From: Acidobacteriaceae bacterium dw_441
GTDB lineage: Bacteria; Acidobacteriota; Terriglobia; Terriglobales; Acidobacteriaceae
Reading direction: 5' to 3'
Assembly (NCBI GenBank): GCA_018449715.1
Contig: JAAVVA010000002.1
Location: 186,001 to 250,000 of the forward strand
Length of the DNA: 64,000 bases
The stretch's first letter is position 1, and each line of letters begins with the position of its first letter. The position numbers were made by a program, and so were the translations under genes. The notes beneath the pieces are model-generated. The model saw only the letters and a list, made by a program, of their open reading frames with translations, searched no databases and was not told the DNA's origin. Below are positions 37,240-45,941 of this stretch, piece after piece.

Positions 37240-37302
37240 ATGGCAACGAAGAAGGCAGCAAAAAAGGCGCCGGCTAAGAAGGCCGCTCCGAAGAAGAAGT
37301 AA
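37240..37302 (+). CDS. 20-residue Lys/Ala-rich histone-tail-like peptide
   Basis: ATG at 37240 is preceded by CAGGGAGAATAGGCAA, with GGGAG as ribosome site. The product MATKKAAKKAPAKKAAPKKK contains nine Lys, seven Ala and two Pro and nothing acidic. It resembles the C-terminal tail repeats of histone H1-like proteins, but there is no globular part. The gene has its own strong promoter and a downstream hairpin, so the transcript would be only about 160-170 nt. A longer in-frame reading from GTG 37078 would start upstream of the promoter and is unlikely. Proposed roles (nucleoid, RNA or polyphosphate binding) are inference. Confidence 0.6.
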   Translation: MATKKAAKKAPAKKAAPKKK

Positions 37303-37322
37303 ACCAACAACAGGCAAAGCAA

Positions 37323-37349
37323 ACGGGGGACGCGAATCGCGTCCCCCGT
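37323..37349. terminator. Perfect hairpin between peptide gene and coiled-coil gene
   Basis: A 13-bp G/C-rich self-complementary stem centred at 37336. On the minus strand it is followed by TTTGCTTTG, so it may serve the convergent coiled-coil gene. On the plus strand no U-tract follows. Confidence 0.6.
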
Positions 37350-37370
37350 TCCGCGTCTGCGCCAAAACAG

Positions 37371-38195
37371 TTATGGCGTAGCGGTCTTTCCGTTCTTCGG
37401 AGTCGAGAGATAACCGGAGACCTTGTTCTTGTCGATCGAGTTCACGACCAGCTCATACAGCACCGGATCCTTGCCTGTGTAGAACTGCACGGGCTCGTCG
37501 AGTCCCTTGTCCTTCTTTTCGATGGTGCGATCATCCGCGCTCACGTTCAGCGTGTAGCGCGAGTGCTTCTGGTCTGCCTTCTTCAGCTGCAGCTTGATCG
37601 TCGAGAGCAGCAGGGGCTGCTGTCCCTTCTGCAGCGAGAACTCGTAGTAGTTGCGGTCGCCCTTGTGCTTCAGAACCTCAAGCTCATCATGGTTCGTCGC
37701 AATCAGGCCGCTCATCACGCCCGCATCTCCCACTACGCGCGTGAGTTTGGTCTTGGTCTCTTCAAGGTCGGTCTTCGTCGCGGCGACATCGGTCTTCACA
37801 CCACCCACGTCAGTCTTCACGCTGGAGACCTCGTTCGAGACCGCGCCGATCTGCTTCTGCGTCGCGGCCTGCGCCTCTTCGAGCTTCGCCTGTGCCTGCT
37901 TCTGCTGCGCCAGAATGCTCTGCGCCTTCAGCTCAAGCTGCCGCTGCGTCATACCTACGCTCTGCCCCAGCGTCTCGCTGGCGGCGCGAAGACGAGCGTT
38001 GGTTGCATCGAGCTTCTGGCCCAGCTCCACATTCTTCTGATCGGCGGCGACCAGCTTCTGGTTCGCAGCTCCAAGGTCCTTCTGCAGGGAGTAGCACCAG
38101 ACCAGACCTCCAAGCCCTGTCAGCAGCGCAACCGCCACCACTGCCAGCAATGCTCCAGAGACCGATCTCTCTTCCACGTACCCTTTGTCTTCCAT
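37371..38195 (-). CDS. Membrane-anchored coiled-coil protein
   Basis: A 274-residue protein from ATG 38195, preceded by GGAGAG. One membrane helix lies at residues about 12-34 (SGALLAVVAVALLTGLGGLVW). About 130 residues of heptad-rich, Lys/Gln/Ala-rich coiled coil follow, including repeats of the type VKTDVGGVKTDVAATKTDL. A C-terminal globular beta-rich domain of about 90 residues ends it (NYYEFSLQKGQQPLL, VSADDRTIEKKDKG, YELVVNSIDK). I recognise no named domain. The TD-repeats suggest a long spacer holding the end domain away from the membrane. Confidence 0.7.
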   Translation of the reverse strand: MEDKGYVEERSVSGALLAVVAVALLTGLGGLVWCYSLQKDLGAANQKLVAADQKNVELGQKLDATNARLRAASETLGQSVGMTQRQLELKAQSILAQQKQAQAKLEEAQAATQKQIGAVSNEVSSVKTDVGGVKTDVAATKTDLEETKTKLTRVVGDAGVMSGLIATNHDELEVLKHKGDRNYYEFSLQKGQQPLLLSTIKLQLKKADQKHSRYTLNVSADDRTIEKKDKGLDEPVQFYTGKDPVLYELVVNSIDKNKVSGYLSTPKNGKTATP

Positions 38196-38332
38196 TGCAC
38201 TCTCCTTGACGTACCGACTGCAGTCGTTTGGACGCGTTACCGTCGCGTTTCGCTTCACCTTTTCGCTGCGGCGAACAGGCACAGAAAAGACTATATCCTC
38301 TTCTCTCCCCGCGAAGGACATAGACTGTAACT

Positions 38333-39400
38333 ATGGACTACCCGGACATCTGCATTGCGGGAGCAGGCATCATCGGACTCTCGCTTGCGCTTGAACTTCA
38401 TCGCCAGGGCTCTCGTGTCACTGTTCTCGACCAGGGAGAACCGCTCTCTGAAGCCTCCTGGGCGGCCGCCGGAATGCTCGCCGCAGACGACCCCGACAAC
38501 CCGCAGGAGTTGTATCCGCTCTCCGTTCTGAGCCGCTCGCTTTACCCCGGATTTATCAATCGCCTGTTCGATCTCGGTGGAGTCGCCGTTCCCTTCCACA
38601 CCAGCACGACCCTGCAGGAGGTAAACCCGGATCGCGCAGAAAATACTCGCGGCCTGACACTGCTCGCGCCTGAGCCGCTCTCGCTGCTGCTTCCGCAGCT
38701 TCATGCCGAGCCGCATCGGTTCGTCCTGCTCGACGAGCACAGCGTCAATCCGCGCGAACTGGCGCAGGCTCTTCTCGCCGCCGTTCGCGCCACCGGAATC
38801 GATCTCCGCAGCCATACTCCGATCCGCATGGTGCGCTCCCGCTCGGGCGGCATCGAGGTTCACACTTCATCCGAAATCCTTACCCCGTCGCGCTTCGTCG
38901 ATTGCACCGGAGCATGGGGCCTGACCGCGATGCCTCCCGGCCAGGTGCGCACCATGCCGCGCAAGGGACAGATGCTCGCCGTCGAGCTTCCCCGCTCCTT
39001 CCCCCTGCATCTCGTCGTTCGCACGCACAGCATCTATATAGTTCCTCGCACGACCGGAGCCCATGCGGGCCGTGCCGTCATCGGGGCCACCGTCGAAGAC
39101 GCCGGGTTCGACAAGACGGTCTATCCGTCAGAGATCGCCCGCCTGCGCGCCCGCGCCACAGAGCTGCTGCCCGCGCTCGCCGATGCCGTCGAGGTGGAGA
39201 CATGGGCGGGGCTTCGTCCCTCCAGCAGCGATGGGCTTCCCCTGCTCGGGCAGGTCTCCGAGAGGCACTTCATCGCCGCCGGTCACTATCGCAATGGAAT
39301 CCTTCTGGCACCCGCGACGGCGGTGGTAATGGCCCAGCTTCTGGCGGGTCAGAAGCCCCAGGTAGACCTCAGCCGGTTCTCGCCCATGCGGCGCGGATAA
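38333..39400 (+). CDS. thiO: FAD-dependent glycine oxidase ThiO-like
   Basis: A 355-residue DadA/GO-family oxidase. The FAD loop is CIAGAGIIGLSLALELHRQG at the N-terminus, then SEASWAAAGMLA typical of ThiO. PRKGQMLAV, GATVEDAGFDKTV and the C-terminal GLRPSSSDGLPLLG plus GHYRNGILLAPATA signatures complete it. ThiO supplies iminoglycine for the thiazole of thiamine. No other thi gene is nearby, so the role as ThiO rather than another amine oxidase is inferred from motifs alone. The divergent promoter region has a 12-bp palindrome CGACTGCAGTCG at 38215-38226. Confidence 0.82.
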   Translation: MDYPDICIAGAGIIGLSLALELHRQGSRVTVLDQGEPLSEASWAAAGMLAADDPDNPQELYPLSVLSRSLYPGFINRLFDLGGVAVPFHTSTTLQEVNPDRAENTRGLTLLAPEPLSLLLPQLHAEPHRFVLLDEHSVNPRELAQALLAAVRATGIDLRSHTPIRMVRSRSGGIEVHTSSEILTPSRFVDCTGAWGLTAMPPGQVRTMPRKGQMLAVELPRSFPLHLVVRTHSIYIVPRTTGAHAGRAVIGATVEDAGFDKTVYPSEIARLRARATELLPALADAVEVETWAGLRPSSSDGLPLLGQVSERHFIAAGHYRNGILLAPATAVVMAQLLAGQKPQVDLSRFSPMRRG

Positions 39401-39507
39401 ACCATCGTTCGCACAGAGGCTACGATATTCGCCCAGCGTTGGTGACAATCGTTTCGCCGCTGCGCTATAACCAGATGTAATTCTGTTCGCTGGGAGAAGT
39501 GTATTTT

Positions 39508-40641
39508 ATGTCCACCGTAGCTGCCCCGAAGGGCCTGGAAGGCATTGTAGCCACCAATTCATCTATCTGCTGGATCGATGGCGACGCCGGGGTGCTTTCG
39601 TACCGCGGCATCGACATTCATGAGCTGGCCCAGCGCTCGACCTTCGAGGAGACGACCTATCTTCTGTGGTTCGGAAAGCTGCCGAACGCAGCTGAGCTGG
39701 CCGACTTTACGAAGACGCTGGCGGAGTCCCGCAAGCTCGACCCCAAGATTATCGACCTGCTTCGCAGCGTCCCCACCTCGGCGACTCCCATGCAGGTACT
39801 TCGCACGGCGGTCTCGCTGTCGAGCATCTACGACGCCGACGAGGCCGACAACTCCCACGACGCCAACGTGCGCAAGTCCTTCCGCCTGACCTCGCAGGTT
39901 GCGATGATCGTCGCCATCTTCGACCGCATCCGCAAGGGCAAGGAGATCGTCGAGGCTGACCCCACGCTCTCGCACGCCGCCAACTTCCTCTGGATGCTGA
40001 ACGGCGAGAAGCCCTCGGAGACCGCCACCCGCACCTTCGACATCGCCCTGATCCTGCACGCCGACCACGAGCTGAACGCCAGCACCTTTGCCGCACGCGT
40101 CATCGCGGCCACGCTGGCCGACATTCACTCGGCCATCACAGGAGCCATCGGCGCCCTCAAGGGACCGCTACACGGCGGAGCCAACGAGGCGACGATGCGC
40201 CTGCTCTATGCCATTGACGCTGCTGGAGCCGACCCCGTCGAGTACGTTCGCCAGCTGCTCGCGGAGAAGAAGAAGATCTTCGGCTTTGGCCACCGCGTCT
40301 ACCGCACGGAAGACCCTCGCGCGACGCACCTGCGCCGCATGTCCGAGGAGCTGAGCAAGTCCGCGGGCAACATGAAGTGGTTCGAAATGTCGCGGAAGAT
40401 CGAGCTGTTCGTGAAGCAGGAGAAGAAGCTGAACGCCAACGTCGACTTCTACTCGGCCTCGACCTACACCCTGCTCGGCATCGACATCGATCTCTTCACC
40501 CCGATCTTTGCCGTCAGCCGCATCGCCGGATGGGCCGCCCACGTCATCGAGCAGCACGACGACAACCGCCTCATCCGTCCCCGCGCCGAGTACGTTGGGC
40601 CCGCGTATCCTTCGCCCTACGTTCCGGTCAGCGAACGCTAA
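39508..40641 (+). CDS. Citrate synthase (citrate/2-methylcitrate type)
   Basis: A 377-residue short (type I-like) citrate synthase from ATG 39508, preceded by GGGAGAAG. The active-site residues are visible: GPLHGGANEA (His), FGFGHRVYRTEDPRATHLR (His, Arg) and VDFYSASTYTLLG (Asp). The N-terminus LEGIVATNSSICWIDG and YRGIDIHELA is typical of archaeal/Gram-positive-type and methylcitrate synthases. Whether oxaloacetate/acetyl-CoA or propionyl-CoA is preferred cannot be told; no prp genes flank it. A strong terminator follows. Confidence 0.9.
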   Translation: MSTVAAPKGLEGIVATNSSICWIDGDAGVLSYRGIDIHELAQRSTFEETTYLLWFGKLPNAAELADFTKTLAESRKLDPKIIDLLRSVPTSATPMQVLRTAVSLSSIYDADEADNSHDANVRKSFRLTSQVAMIVAIFDRIRKGKEIVEADPTLSHAANFLWMLNGEKPSETATRTFDIALILHADHELNASTFAARVIAATLADIHSAITGAIGALKGPLHGGANEATMRLLYAIDAAGADPVEYVRQLLAEKKKIFGFGHRVYRTEDPRATHLRRMSEELSKSAGNMKWFEMSRKIELFVKQEKKLNANVDFYSASTYTLLGIDIDLFTPIFAVSRIAGWAAHVIEQHDDNRLIRPRAEYVGPAYPSPYVPVSER

Positions 40642-40658
40642 TTCACTCTTCACGCACG

Positions 40659-40690
40659 AAAAAGCGCGCTCACACCGAGCGCGCTTTTTT
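40659..40690. terminator. Bidirectional rho-independent terminator
   Basis: AAAAAGCGCGCT (40659-40670) pairs with AGCGCGCTTTTT (40678-40689) around a 7-nt loop, flanked by T and A runs. It serves citrate synthase and the convergent DinB-like gene. Confidence 0.9.
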
Positions 40691-40706
40691 CATGCGTTGA
40701 AACAGC

Positions 40707-41291
40707 TTACTTCTTCACACTTGCGGGAGGGACGATCCCATTCATCCGCAGGTACTCCGCCAGCTGCCCATAGTGGTCGAAGCCGTGCGCGATCACTCCC
40801 CCGGCCAGGCTGGCGCGCGTCTGCGACCCGCGAGCGCTCTCAAAGGCGTTCTGCGGCGTCAGGGTTCCAATCGCCTGGTGAACGAAGGCGAAGGACTTCT
40901 CAAGAGCCGCGACGATCTGCTCCTTATCCGTTAGGTTGGCGAGCGCCTTGGTGTCCACATCGGGCTTCAGTCCGCTCACCAGACCGCCATAGAAGTAGTT
41001 CGCCTGCGCGACGTGGAGGACCATCTGCCCGAAGTTCCGAACTCCTTCGTAATCCGTCTTCTGCGAAGGAACGAAGATCGCCGCGCTCGGAGCAAAGCTG
41101 TACTTCTCCGCGGGCATCGCCTTCGCCACCCCTATGAACTCACCCTCCATCTCGCTCAGCGAGGCGTCGAACGACTTCGACGGCTCGATCACCGTTCCGG
41201 GCGCGATCTTTGGCGCGCTGCCGATCTGCGCCCCTGCTCCCGCGACACAACAGGCCGCCAGCACCCATGCCGTCATCCACTGTTTCTTCAT
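40707..41291 (-). CDS. Secreted DinB-like protein
   Basis: A 194-residue protein with an N-terminal signal peptide ([21 protein letters not shown]). The mature part resembles a DinB/YfiT four-helix bundle: [41 protein letters not shown] with a first His, and a late [19 protein letters not shown] with the paired His of the metal site. Exported DinB proteins are common in Acidobacteriota and have no known function. Confidence 0.78.
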   Translation of the reverse strand: MKKQWMTAWVLAACCVAGAGAQIGSAPKIAPGTVIEPSKSFDASLSEMEGEFIGVAKAMPAEKYSFAPSAAIFVPSQKTDYEGVRNFGQMVLHVAQANYFYGGLVSGLKPDVDTKALANLTDKEQIVAALEKSFAFVHQAIGTLTPQNAFESARGSQTRASLAGGVIAHGFDHYGQLAEYLRMNGIVPPASVKK

Positions 41292-41421
41292 CTCGAACTC
41301 TCCTCTTACCCCCGTGATTTCAATTCCCGGAGGCCGCGCTCAGCCTACCAGAAGCCCTCCTCTCCCCGCACCGCTTCGCCTGATTCCGGCCCGTTTCTTT
41401 CTAAAGAAGTAGAATTAAGGT

Positions 41422-42606
41422 ATGCAGCGCATCTATTTTGACGCCAACGCCACCACGCCTCTCTTACCCGAGGTCTTCGAGGCCATGCGTCCCTTCTATC
41501 TCGAACACTACGGCAACGCCAGCTCTATCCATCAGCAGGGCCAGCAGGCCCGCTCCGCGGTTGACCGCGCCCGCGAAGCCGTTGCCGGGATGCTGCACTG
41601 CCGACCCGCCGAGGTCGTCTTTACCTCCGGCGGCACCGAGAGCGACAACTACGCCCTCTTCGGCGTCCTCTCGCCCGGCGACCACCTCATCACCTCTTCG
41701 GTCGAGCACCACGCCATCCTGCACGCCGCCCAGTCGGTCACGAAGCGCGGCGTCGAGGTCACGATCCTGCCGGTCAACGCGCAGGGCATCGTCGAGCCGA
41801 CCGCGCTGCTCACCGCGCTCAAGCCCAACACCCGCCTCGTCAGTATCATGTACGCGAACAACGAGACCGGCGTCATCCAGCCCATCGACGCGCTCGCAGG
41901 CATCGCCCATGCGGGAGGAGCCCTCTTCCACACCGACGCCGTTCAGGCAGGCGGTAAGCTGCCGCTGGACGTCAGCCCGCATGGCTTCCTCAAGGACGTC
42001 GACCTGCTCACGCTCTCGGGCCACAAGTTCCACGCGCCCAAGGGCATCGGCATCCTCTACGTTCGCCGCAGCGTGCAGCTCTCGCCCATCTTTCACGGAG
42101 GATCGCACGAGCGCCAGCGCCGCGCCGGAACCGAGAACGTCCCCAGCATCATCGGCCTGGGCAAGGCCTGCGAGATGGCCGTGGACTGGTTCCAGCACGA
42201 CGGTCCGGCAAAGCTCGCCGCACTTCGCGACCGTCTTGAGCAGGGCATCCTCTCGCAGGTTCCCGAGACCGGCGTCAACGGAGCCGGCGCTCCCCGCGTG
42301 GCCAACACCACCAGCATCTACTTCGACCACGTCGAGGCCGAGGCCCTGCTGATCGCGCTCGACCTCAAGGGCATCTCCGTCAGCGGAGGCAGCGCCTGTC
42401 AGTCCGGGGCCAGCGAGCCGTCGCACGTGCTGACCGCGATGGGCCTTTCGGCTACCCGCGCCCGCTCAACGCTTCGCTTCTCGTTATCGAAGCTCACCAC
42501 CGAGGCCGAGATCGACACGGCCCTCAAGGTGATTCCCGCCGCGGTCGCTCACCTGCGTGAGCTTTCGCCGACGTACAACAAGGCTGCCGTAACCGTCGCA
42601 CAGTAA
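41422..42606 (+). CDS. Cysteine desulfurase, NifS/IscS type
   Basis: A 394-residue PLP aminotransferase-fold enzyme. FDANATTPLLPEV opens it, followed by FTSGGTESDNYAL, a PLP Lys in LTLSGHKFHAPKG and the catalytic Cys in SGGSACQSGASEPSHVL. RAGTENVPSIIGLG is the NifS/IscS block. The SGASEPS loop follows the Cys as in IscS/NifS-like enzymes and not the SufS group. It provides sulfur for Fe-S clusters and thiolation. No iscU/iscR neighbour is present; frataxin is at the left edge of the window. Confidence 0.92.
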   Translation: MQRIYFDANATTPLLPEVFEAMRPFYLEHYGNASSIHQQGQQARSAVDRAREAVAGMLHCRPAEVVFTSGGTESDNYALFGVLSPGDHLITSSVEHHAILHAAQSVTKRGVEVTILPVNAQGIVEPTALLTALKPNTRLVSIMYANNETGVIQPIDALAGIAHAGGALFHTDAVQAGGKLPLDVSPHGFLKDVDLLTLSGHKFHAPKGIGILYVRRSVQLSPIFHGGSHERQRRAGTENVPSIIGLGKACEMAVDWFQHDGPAKLAALRDRLEQGILSQVPETGVNGAGAPRVANTTSIYFDHVEAEALLIALDLKGISVSGGSACQSGASEPSHVLTAMGLSATRARSTLRFSLSKLTTEAEIDTALKVIPAAVAHLRELSPTYNKAAVTVAQ

Positions 42607-42665
42607 GACCGCAAGGATGCGCAGTGCATCCGAACACTTACTTGTTTCACGCAAAATAAGTTGTT

Positions 42666-42701
42666 AGGCTCCCTCCAGTTCACAAACAAAGGGAGCCTTT
42701 T
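42666..42701 (+). terminator. Terminator hairpin overlapping the next ribosome site
   Basis: AGGCTCCCT (42666-42674) pairs with AGGGAGCCT (42690-42698), with a 15-nt loop, followed by TTTTCTT. The 3' arm contains GGGAG, the apparent ribosome site of the following gene, so the same hairpin may end transcription from the desulfurase or hide that ribosome site. Confidence 0.7.
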
Positions 42702-42704
42702 CTT

Positions 42705-43241
42705 ATGCGCATTCGCTGCTGCCTTGCGCTCATCGCAGCCTTGTTTTTCTCGGTTCACGCCAAAGCACAGATCGCGGTCTACGGCACTTTCAGCGGAGAT
42801 CATCTTGGCGGAATCAATCCGCCCTATCCTTACACCGGCTCCTATAGCTTCTGGGCCGCAGGAGGAACCTTCGGCATCTATGACGATTTCTTTCACCTTG
42901 GCCCGGTTCGTCTCGGGGTCGATCTTCGTGGCAATATCTTCAACTCGAAAGGCCACAAGCTGAACAGCGGACTCGCGGGGGTGCGCTTCGCCTTCAAGCC
43001 TCCGGTCGCTCCGTTCCGCCCTTACCTCCAGGCCTCTGTCGGAGGAGGAAGCACCAACTTTGGTGGAGGAAGTGTTACGACATCCGGTCTTCAATATATG
43101 GGAGCGGGCGGGATCGACTATACCGTCTTTCCGCGACTCGACTGGCGCGTGATTGAGGTCAGCGGCGGAGGCTTTCGCGCATCGGGAAACAACTATCCCA
43201 CATCAACCATCAGTACAGGCATCGTCTTCAGGCTTCCCTGA
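42705..43241 (+). CDS. Outer-membrane beta-barrel-like secreted protein
   Basis: A 178-residue protein with a signal peptide (MRIRCCLALIAALFFSVHAKA). The mature part is rich in alternating aromatic/Gly strands (GSYSFWAAGGTFGIYDDFF, GPVRLGVDLRGNIF, GLAGVRFAFKPPVAPFRPYLQASVGGG) and ends in a strand with terminal FRLP. This is the layout of small OmpA/OmpW-like 8-stranded barrels. The role is unknown. Translation may be controlled by the hairpin that contains its ribosome site. Confidence 0.72.
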   Translation: MRIRCCLALIAALFFSVHAKAQIAVYGTFSGDHLGGINPPYPYTGSYSFWAAGGTFGIYDDFFHLGPVRLGVDLRGNIFNSKGHKLNSGLAGVRFAFKPPVAPFRPYLQASVGGGSTNFGGGSVTTSGLQYMGAGGIDYTVFPRLDWRVIEVSGGGFRASGNNYPTSTISTGIVFRLP

Positions 43242-43304
43242 CAACCGCCGCGGCGCTGTTCCGGAACTATGAAACCTCCGAAACGGCGCCCGCGCCCTAC
43301 TCTC

Positions 43305-45173
43305 TTACAGATACCAGGGAATGTTCACCACGACGATCCGCTGATTGCCCTTCATCAGCAGCAGCAGCTTCAGCAGCTGCACACGCTGGTTATGCAGGGC
43401 ATTCTCCCACCAGTGCCGGACGACCAGCTCCGGCAGAAGCACCGCAACCTTTCTTCCGGGGTTGTTGCGCTCCAGCTCAAGGATGTACTCCATCAGCGGG
43501 TTGACCACAAACCGGTAGGTCGAGGAGATCGACACCAGCTCCGGCTCTTTCAGCCCCTCGGTGCGAAGCGGCGTAAGGATCTTGTCCTGCCACTCTGCCT
43601 CGATGCTCAGCGGCTCATCGTCCGAGTGAACGTGGACGACCTTCAGATCCTTCGACATCAGCAAACCGAAGCGCAGCGCCTTCTCCGCGATGCGGTCCCA
43701 CCGCGCCATCGGGATGACCACCAGAGGCTCTTCCAGGTTGGTCAGGTTCAGCGGAGTCATGTCCTTCATCTCGCGCTTCACCCTCGTATAGTGCCGCTTG
43801 ATCATCAGCATCATGACGACCAGCACCGGGATCAGCAACACCGTCACCCAAGCTCCGGCCATGAACTTCGCGACCAGGACAACGCACAGCGTGATGCCCG
43901 TCGCGACCGCTCCGAAGGCGTTCACGAACATGTGCCACAGACGCCCCGGATGCGCCTCCTCCTTTAACCAGTGAATGACCATTCCAGCCTGCGAGAGCGT
44001 GAAGGCGAGGAAGGCTCCGATGGCGTAGAGAGGGATCAGCCGGTCGGTGACGCCGCCGAACAGCATCAGGATGACAGCGGTGAATCCCGTCAGCGCGTAG
44101 ATGCCGTGCGAGTACAGCAGGCGACGTCCGCGCAACGTAAAGACGTGTGGGAGATAATCGTGCATCGAGATGGCACGCGCCAGACGCGGGAAATCGGCAA
44201 AGGCCGTATTCGCGCTCAGTGACAGCGCCAGCAGCACGCTTCCCATGGTGAGGTAGTAGAACCAGCCGCGCCCGAAGACTGCCGTCGTCAGGATGCTCAG
44301 GACGTTCTGGTAGTTGTGGGCGTCCGGCTCCATCGCCGTGATCCCATAGGCCTTCGACAGCCACGCGATTCCGAAGAGCAGAACGATCAGGGTGACGACA
44401 ATGATCGTCAGGGTCCGCTGCGCGTTCTTCGCTCTCGGCTCCTGGAACGCTGTCACGCCGTTTGAGACGGCCTCGACGCCGGTCATCGCCGCGCAGCCGC
44501 TGGCGAAGGTCTTCAGCAGAAGCCACAGGCTCAGGTACTTCATCGTCACGGCGGCGGGAGGAGGAGGCACCACGATCGGGATGGGATGGCCTCCGCTGAG
44601 GTAGACCTTGATAACTCCACCAAAGATCAACGCCAGAAGCGAGCCGACGAAGAGGAAGGTCGGGATGATGAAGGCCGCTCCCGTATCCTTCATGCCGCGC
44701 AGGTTGACGACCGTCAGTACCGCCAGGATGCCCAGGCAGATCAGAAGCCTGTGATGGCTCAGCCCCGGAAACGCCGATGTCAGCGAGCTGACTCCAGCCG
44801 AGATGCCGACCGCGGCGGTCAGGATGTAGTCGATCATGAGGGCGGCGGCTGCCAGCAGGCCCGCTCCCGCGCCCAGGTTCTCGCTTGCGACGGTATACGA
44901 CCCACCGCCTCCCGGATACGCCTCAATCGTCTGCCGATAGCTGAAGAAGACGATCACCAGCAGAATCAGGATCGCCGAGATCACAGGAACAATGTGATCG
45001 AGACCGTAGATCCCCATTGGGATCAGCAGCGTCATGGCTGCTTCCGGTCCATACGCCGCGCTTGTGAGGGCATCGAGACCGAAAATCGGTATTCCCGCCG
45101 CTACCCCAATATGCTCGGCACGCTCATCACCGGACGCCAGAGGGCGTCCGAAAAGTACATCGTTTAAAGACAT
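43305..45173 (-). CDS. KimA-like APC-family potassium importer
   Basis: A 622-residue permease with about 12 membrane helices and a C-terminal cytoplasmic domain of about 180 residues. The N-terminal GIPIFGLDALTSAAYGPEAAM and YRQTIEAYPGGGGSYTVASENLG sequences resemble Bacillus KimA (YdaO), a high-affinity potassium importer of the KUP/APC group. KimA is gated by cyclic di-AMP in Firmicutes; I saw no c-di-AMP riboswitch (the upstream gap is only 74 bp). The C-terminal domain (VVIPMARWDRIAEKALRFG) is UspA-like. Divergent from glutathione peroxidase. Confidence 0.8.
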   Translation of the reverse strand: MSLNDVLFGRPLASGDERAEHIGVAAGIPIFGLDALTSAAYGPEAAMTLLIPMGIYGLDHIVPVISAILILLVIVFFSYRQTIEAYPGGGGSYTVASENLGAGAGLLAAAALMIDYILTAAVGISAGVSSLTSAFPGLSHHRLLICLGILAVLTVVNLRGMKDTGAAFIIPTFLFVGSLLALIFGGVIKVYLSGGHPIPIVVPPPPAAVTMKYLSLWLLLKTFASGCAAMTGVEAVSNGVTAFQEPRAKNAQRTLTIIVVTLIVLLFGIAWLSKAYGITAMEPDAHNYQNVLSILTTAVFGRGWFYYLTMGSVLLALSLSANTAFADFPRLARAISMHDYLPHVFTLRGRRLLYSHGIYALTGFTAVILMLFGGVTDRLIPLYAIGAFLAFTLSQAGMVIHWLKEEAHPGRLWHMFVNAFGAVATGITLCVVLVAKFMAGAWVTVLLIPVLVVMMLMIKRHYTRVKREMKDMTPLNLTNLEEPLVVIPMARWDRIAEKALRFGLLMSKDLKVVHVHSDDEPLSIEAEWQDKILTPLRTEGLKEPELVSISSTYRFVVNPLMEYILELERNNPGRKVAVLLPELVVRHWWENALHNQRVQLLKLLLLMKGNQRIVVVNIPWYL

Positions 45174-45247
45174 GGCCGTATTCGATAGTAACCTGACCTG
45201 TCAAACTCGCCTTTAATTTTCAGCTACAGCGATACACTAGGGCCACC

Positions 45248-45811
45248 ATGGCAAATCTCTACGACATCCCCGTTCAGCGCATCACCGGCGAGCCCGCCAC
45301 CCTTTCCGAGTACAGCGGCAAGGTCCTGCTTGTCGTCAACGTCGCATCCCGCTGTGGCCTGACCAAGCAGTACGAGGCCCTCGAAGCCCTCTACACGCGC
45401 TTCAAGGACGCAGGCCTGGTCATCTGCGGCTTCCCTGCTAACGACTTCGGAGCGCAGGAACCCGGCACGGACGAAGAGATCGCCACCTTCTGCTCAAGCA
45501 GCTACAACGTGGATTTCCCCATGTTCTCGAAGATCGCGGTCACGGGCGAGGCCACGCACCCGCTCTACAACGAGCTGATCTCCGAGCAGCCCACGGCCAT
45601 CGGCGAGACCCGCGCCGCCTTCCGCGAGCGTCTCAACGGCTTCCTCGAAAAAAACGGCGCCACCAGCAATCCCGAGCCGGGAATCCTGTGGAACTTCGAG
45701 AAGTTCCTCCTGGACCGCACCGGAAAGGCCATCGCCCGCTTCTCGCCCGAGGTTACACCCGATGATCCGCAGGTTGTCGCGGCCATCGAGTCGGCCATCG
45801 CAACCAGCTAG
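45248..45811 (+). CDS. Glutathione peroxidase family thiol peroxidase
   Basis: A 187-residue thioredoxin-fold peroxidase. Peroxidatic Cys36 in NVASRCGLT, then FPANDFGAQEPG with the Gln and ILWNFEKFLLDR with the Trp-Asn pair, complete the catalytic tetrad. Cys is used, not selenocysteine, and no second Cys is at the usual resolving position FxxxCK (here FCSSSYN). The reductant is probably thioredoxin or a low-molecular-weight thiol. Confidence 0.93.
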   Translation: MANLYDIPVQRITGEPATLSEYSGKVLLVVNVASRCGLTKQYEALEALYTRFKDAGLVICGFPANDFGAQEPGTDEEIATFCSSSYNVDFPMFSKIAVTGEATHPLYNELISEQPTAIGETRAAFRERLNGFLEKNGATSNPEPGILWNFEKFLLDRTGKAIARFSPEVTPDDPQVVAAIESAIATS

Positions 45812-45941
45812 AGAAACACCGCACTGGACAAGCCACGGTGGCCGCGAAGCCATCGTGGCTGTTCCGTTTGAAATACTTCTGAAGCAACTGCAGGATTCAA
45901 GCAATACCGCACCGCCCATCGCTCACAAAGGAATCCACTCA

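Noticed and set aside
37078..37302. 74-codon frame from GTG 37078 including the Lys/Ala peptide
   Set aside because: Its first part covers the promoter (TTGACA/TATATC), so the likely transcript starts downstream. Only the final 20 codons have a ribosome site.
43252..43292. Imperfect stem between the outer-membrane protein and the KimA-like gene
   Set aside because: There are mismatches in the stem and no U-tract on either side; not convincing as a terminator.
45174..45247. c-di-AMP riboswitch before the KimA-like gene
   Set aside because: The divergent gap is only 74 bp, too short for that RNA.
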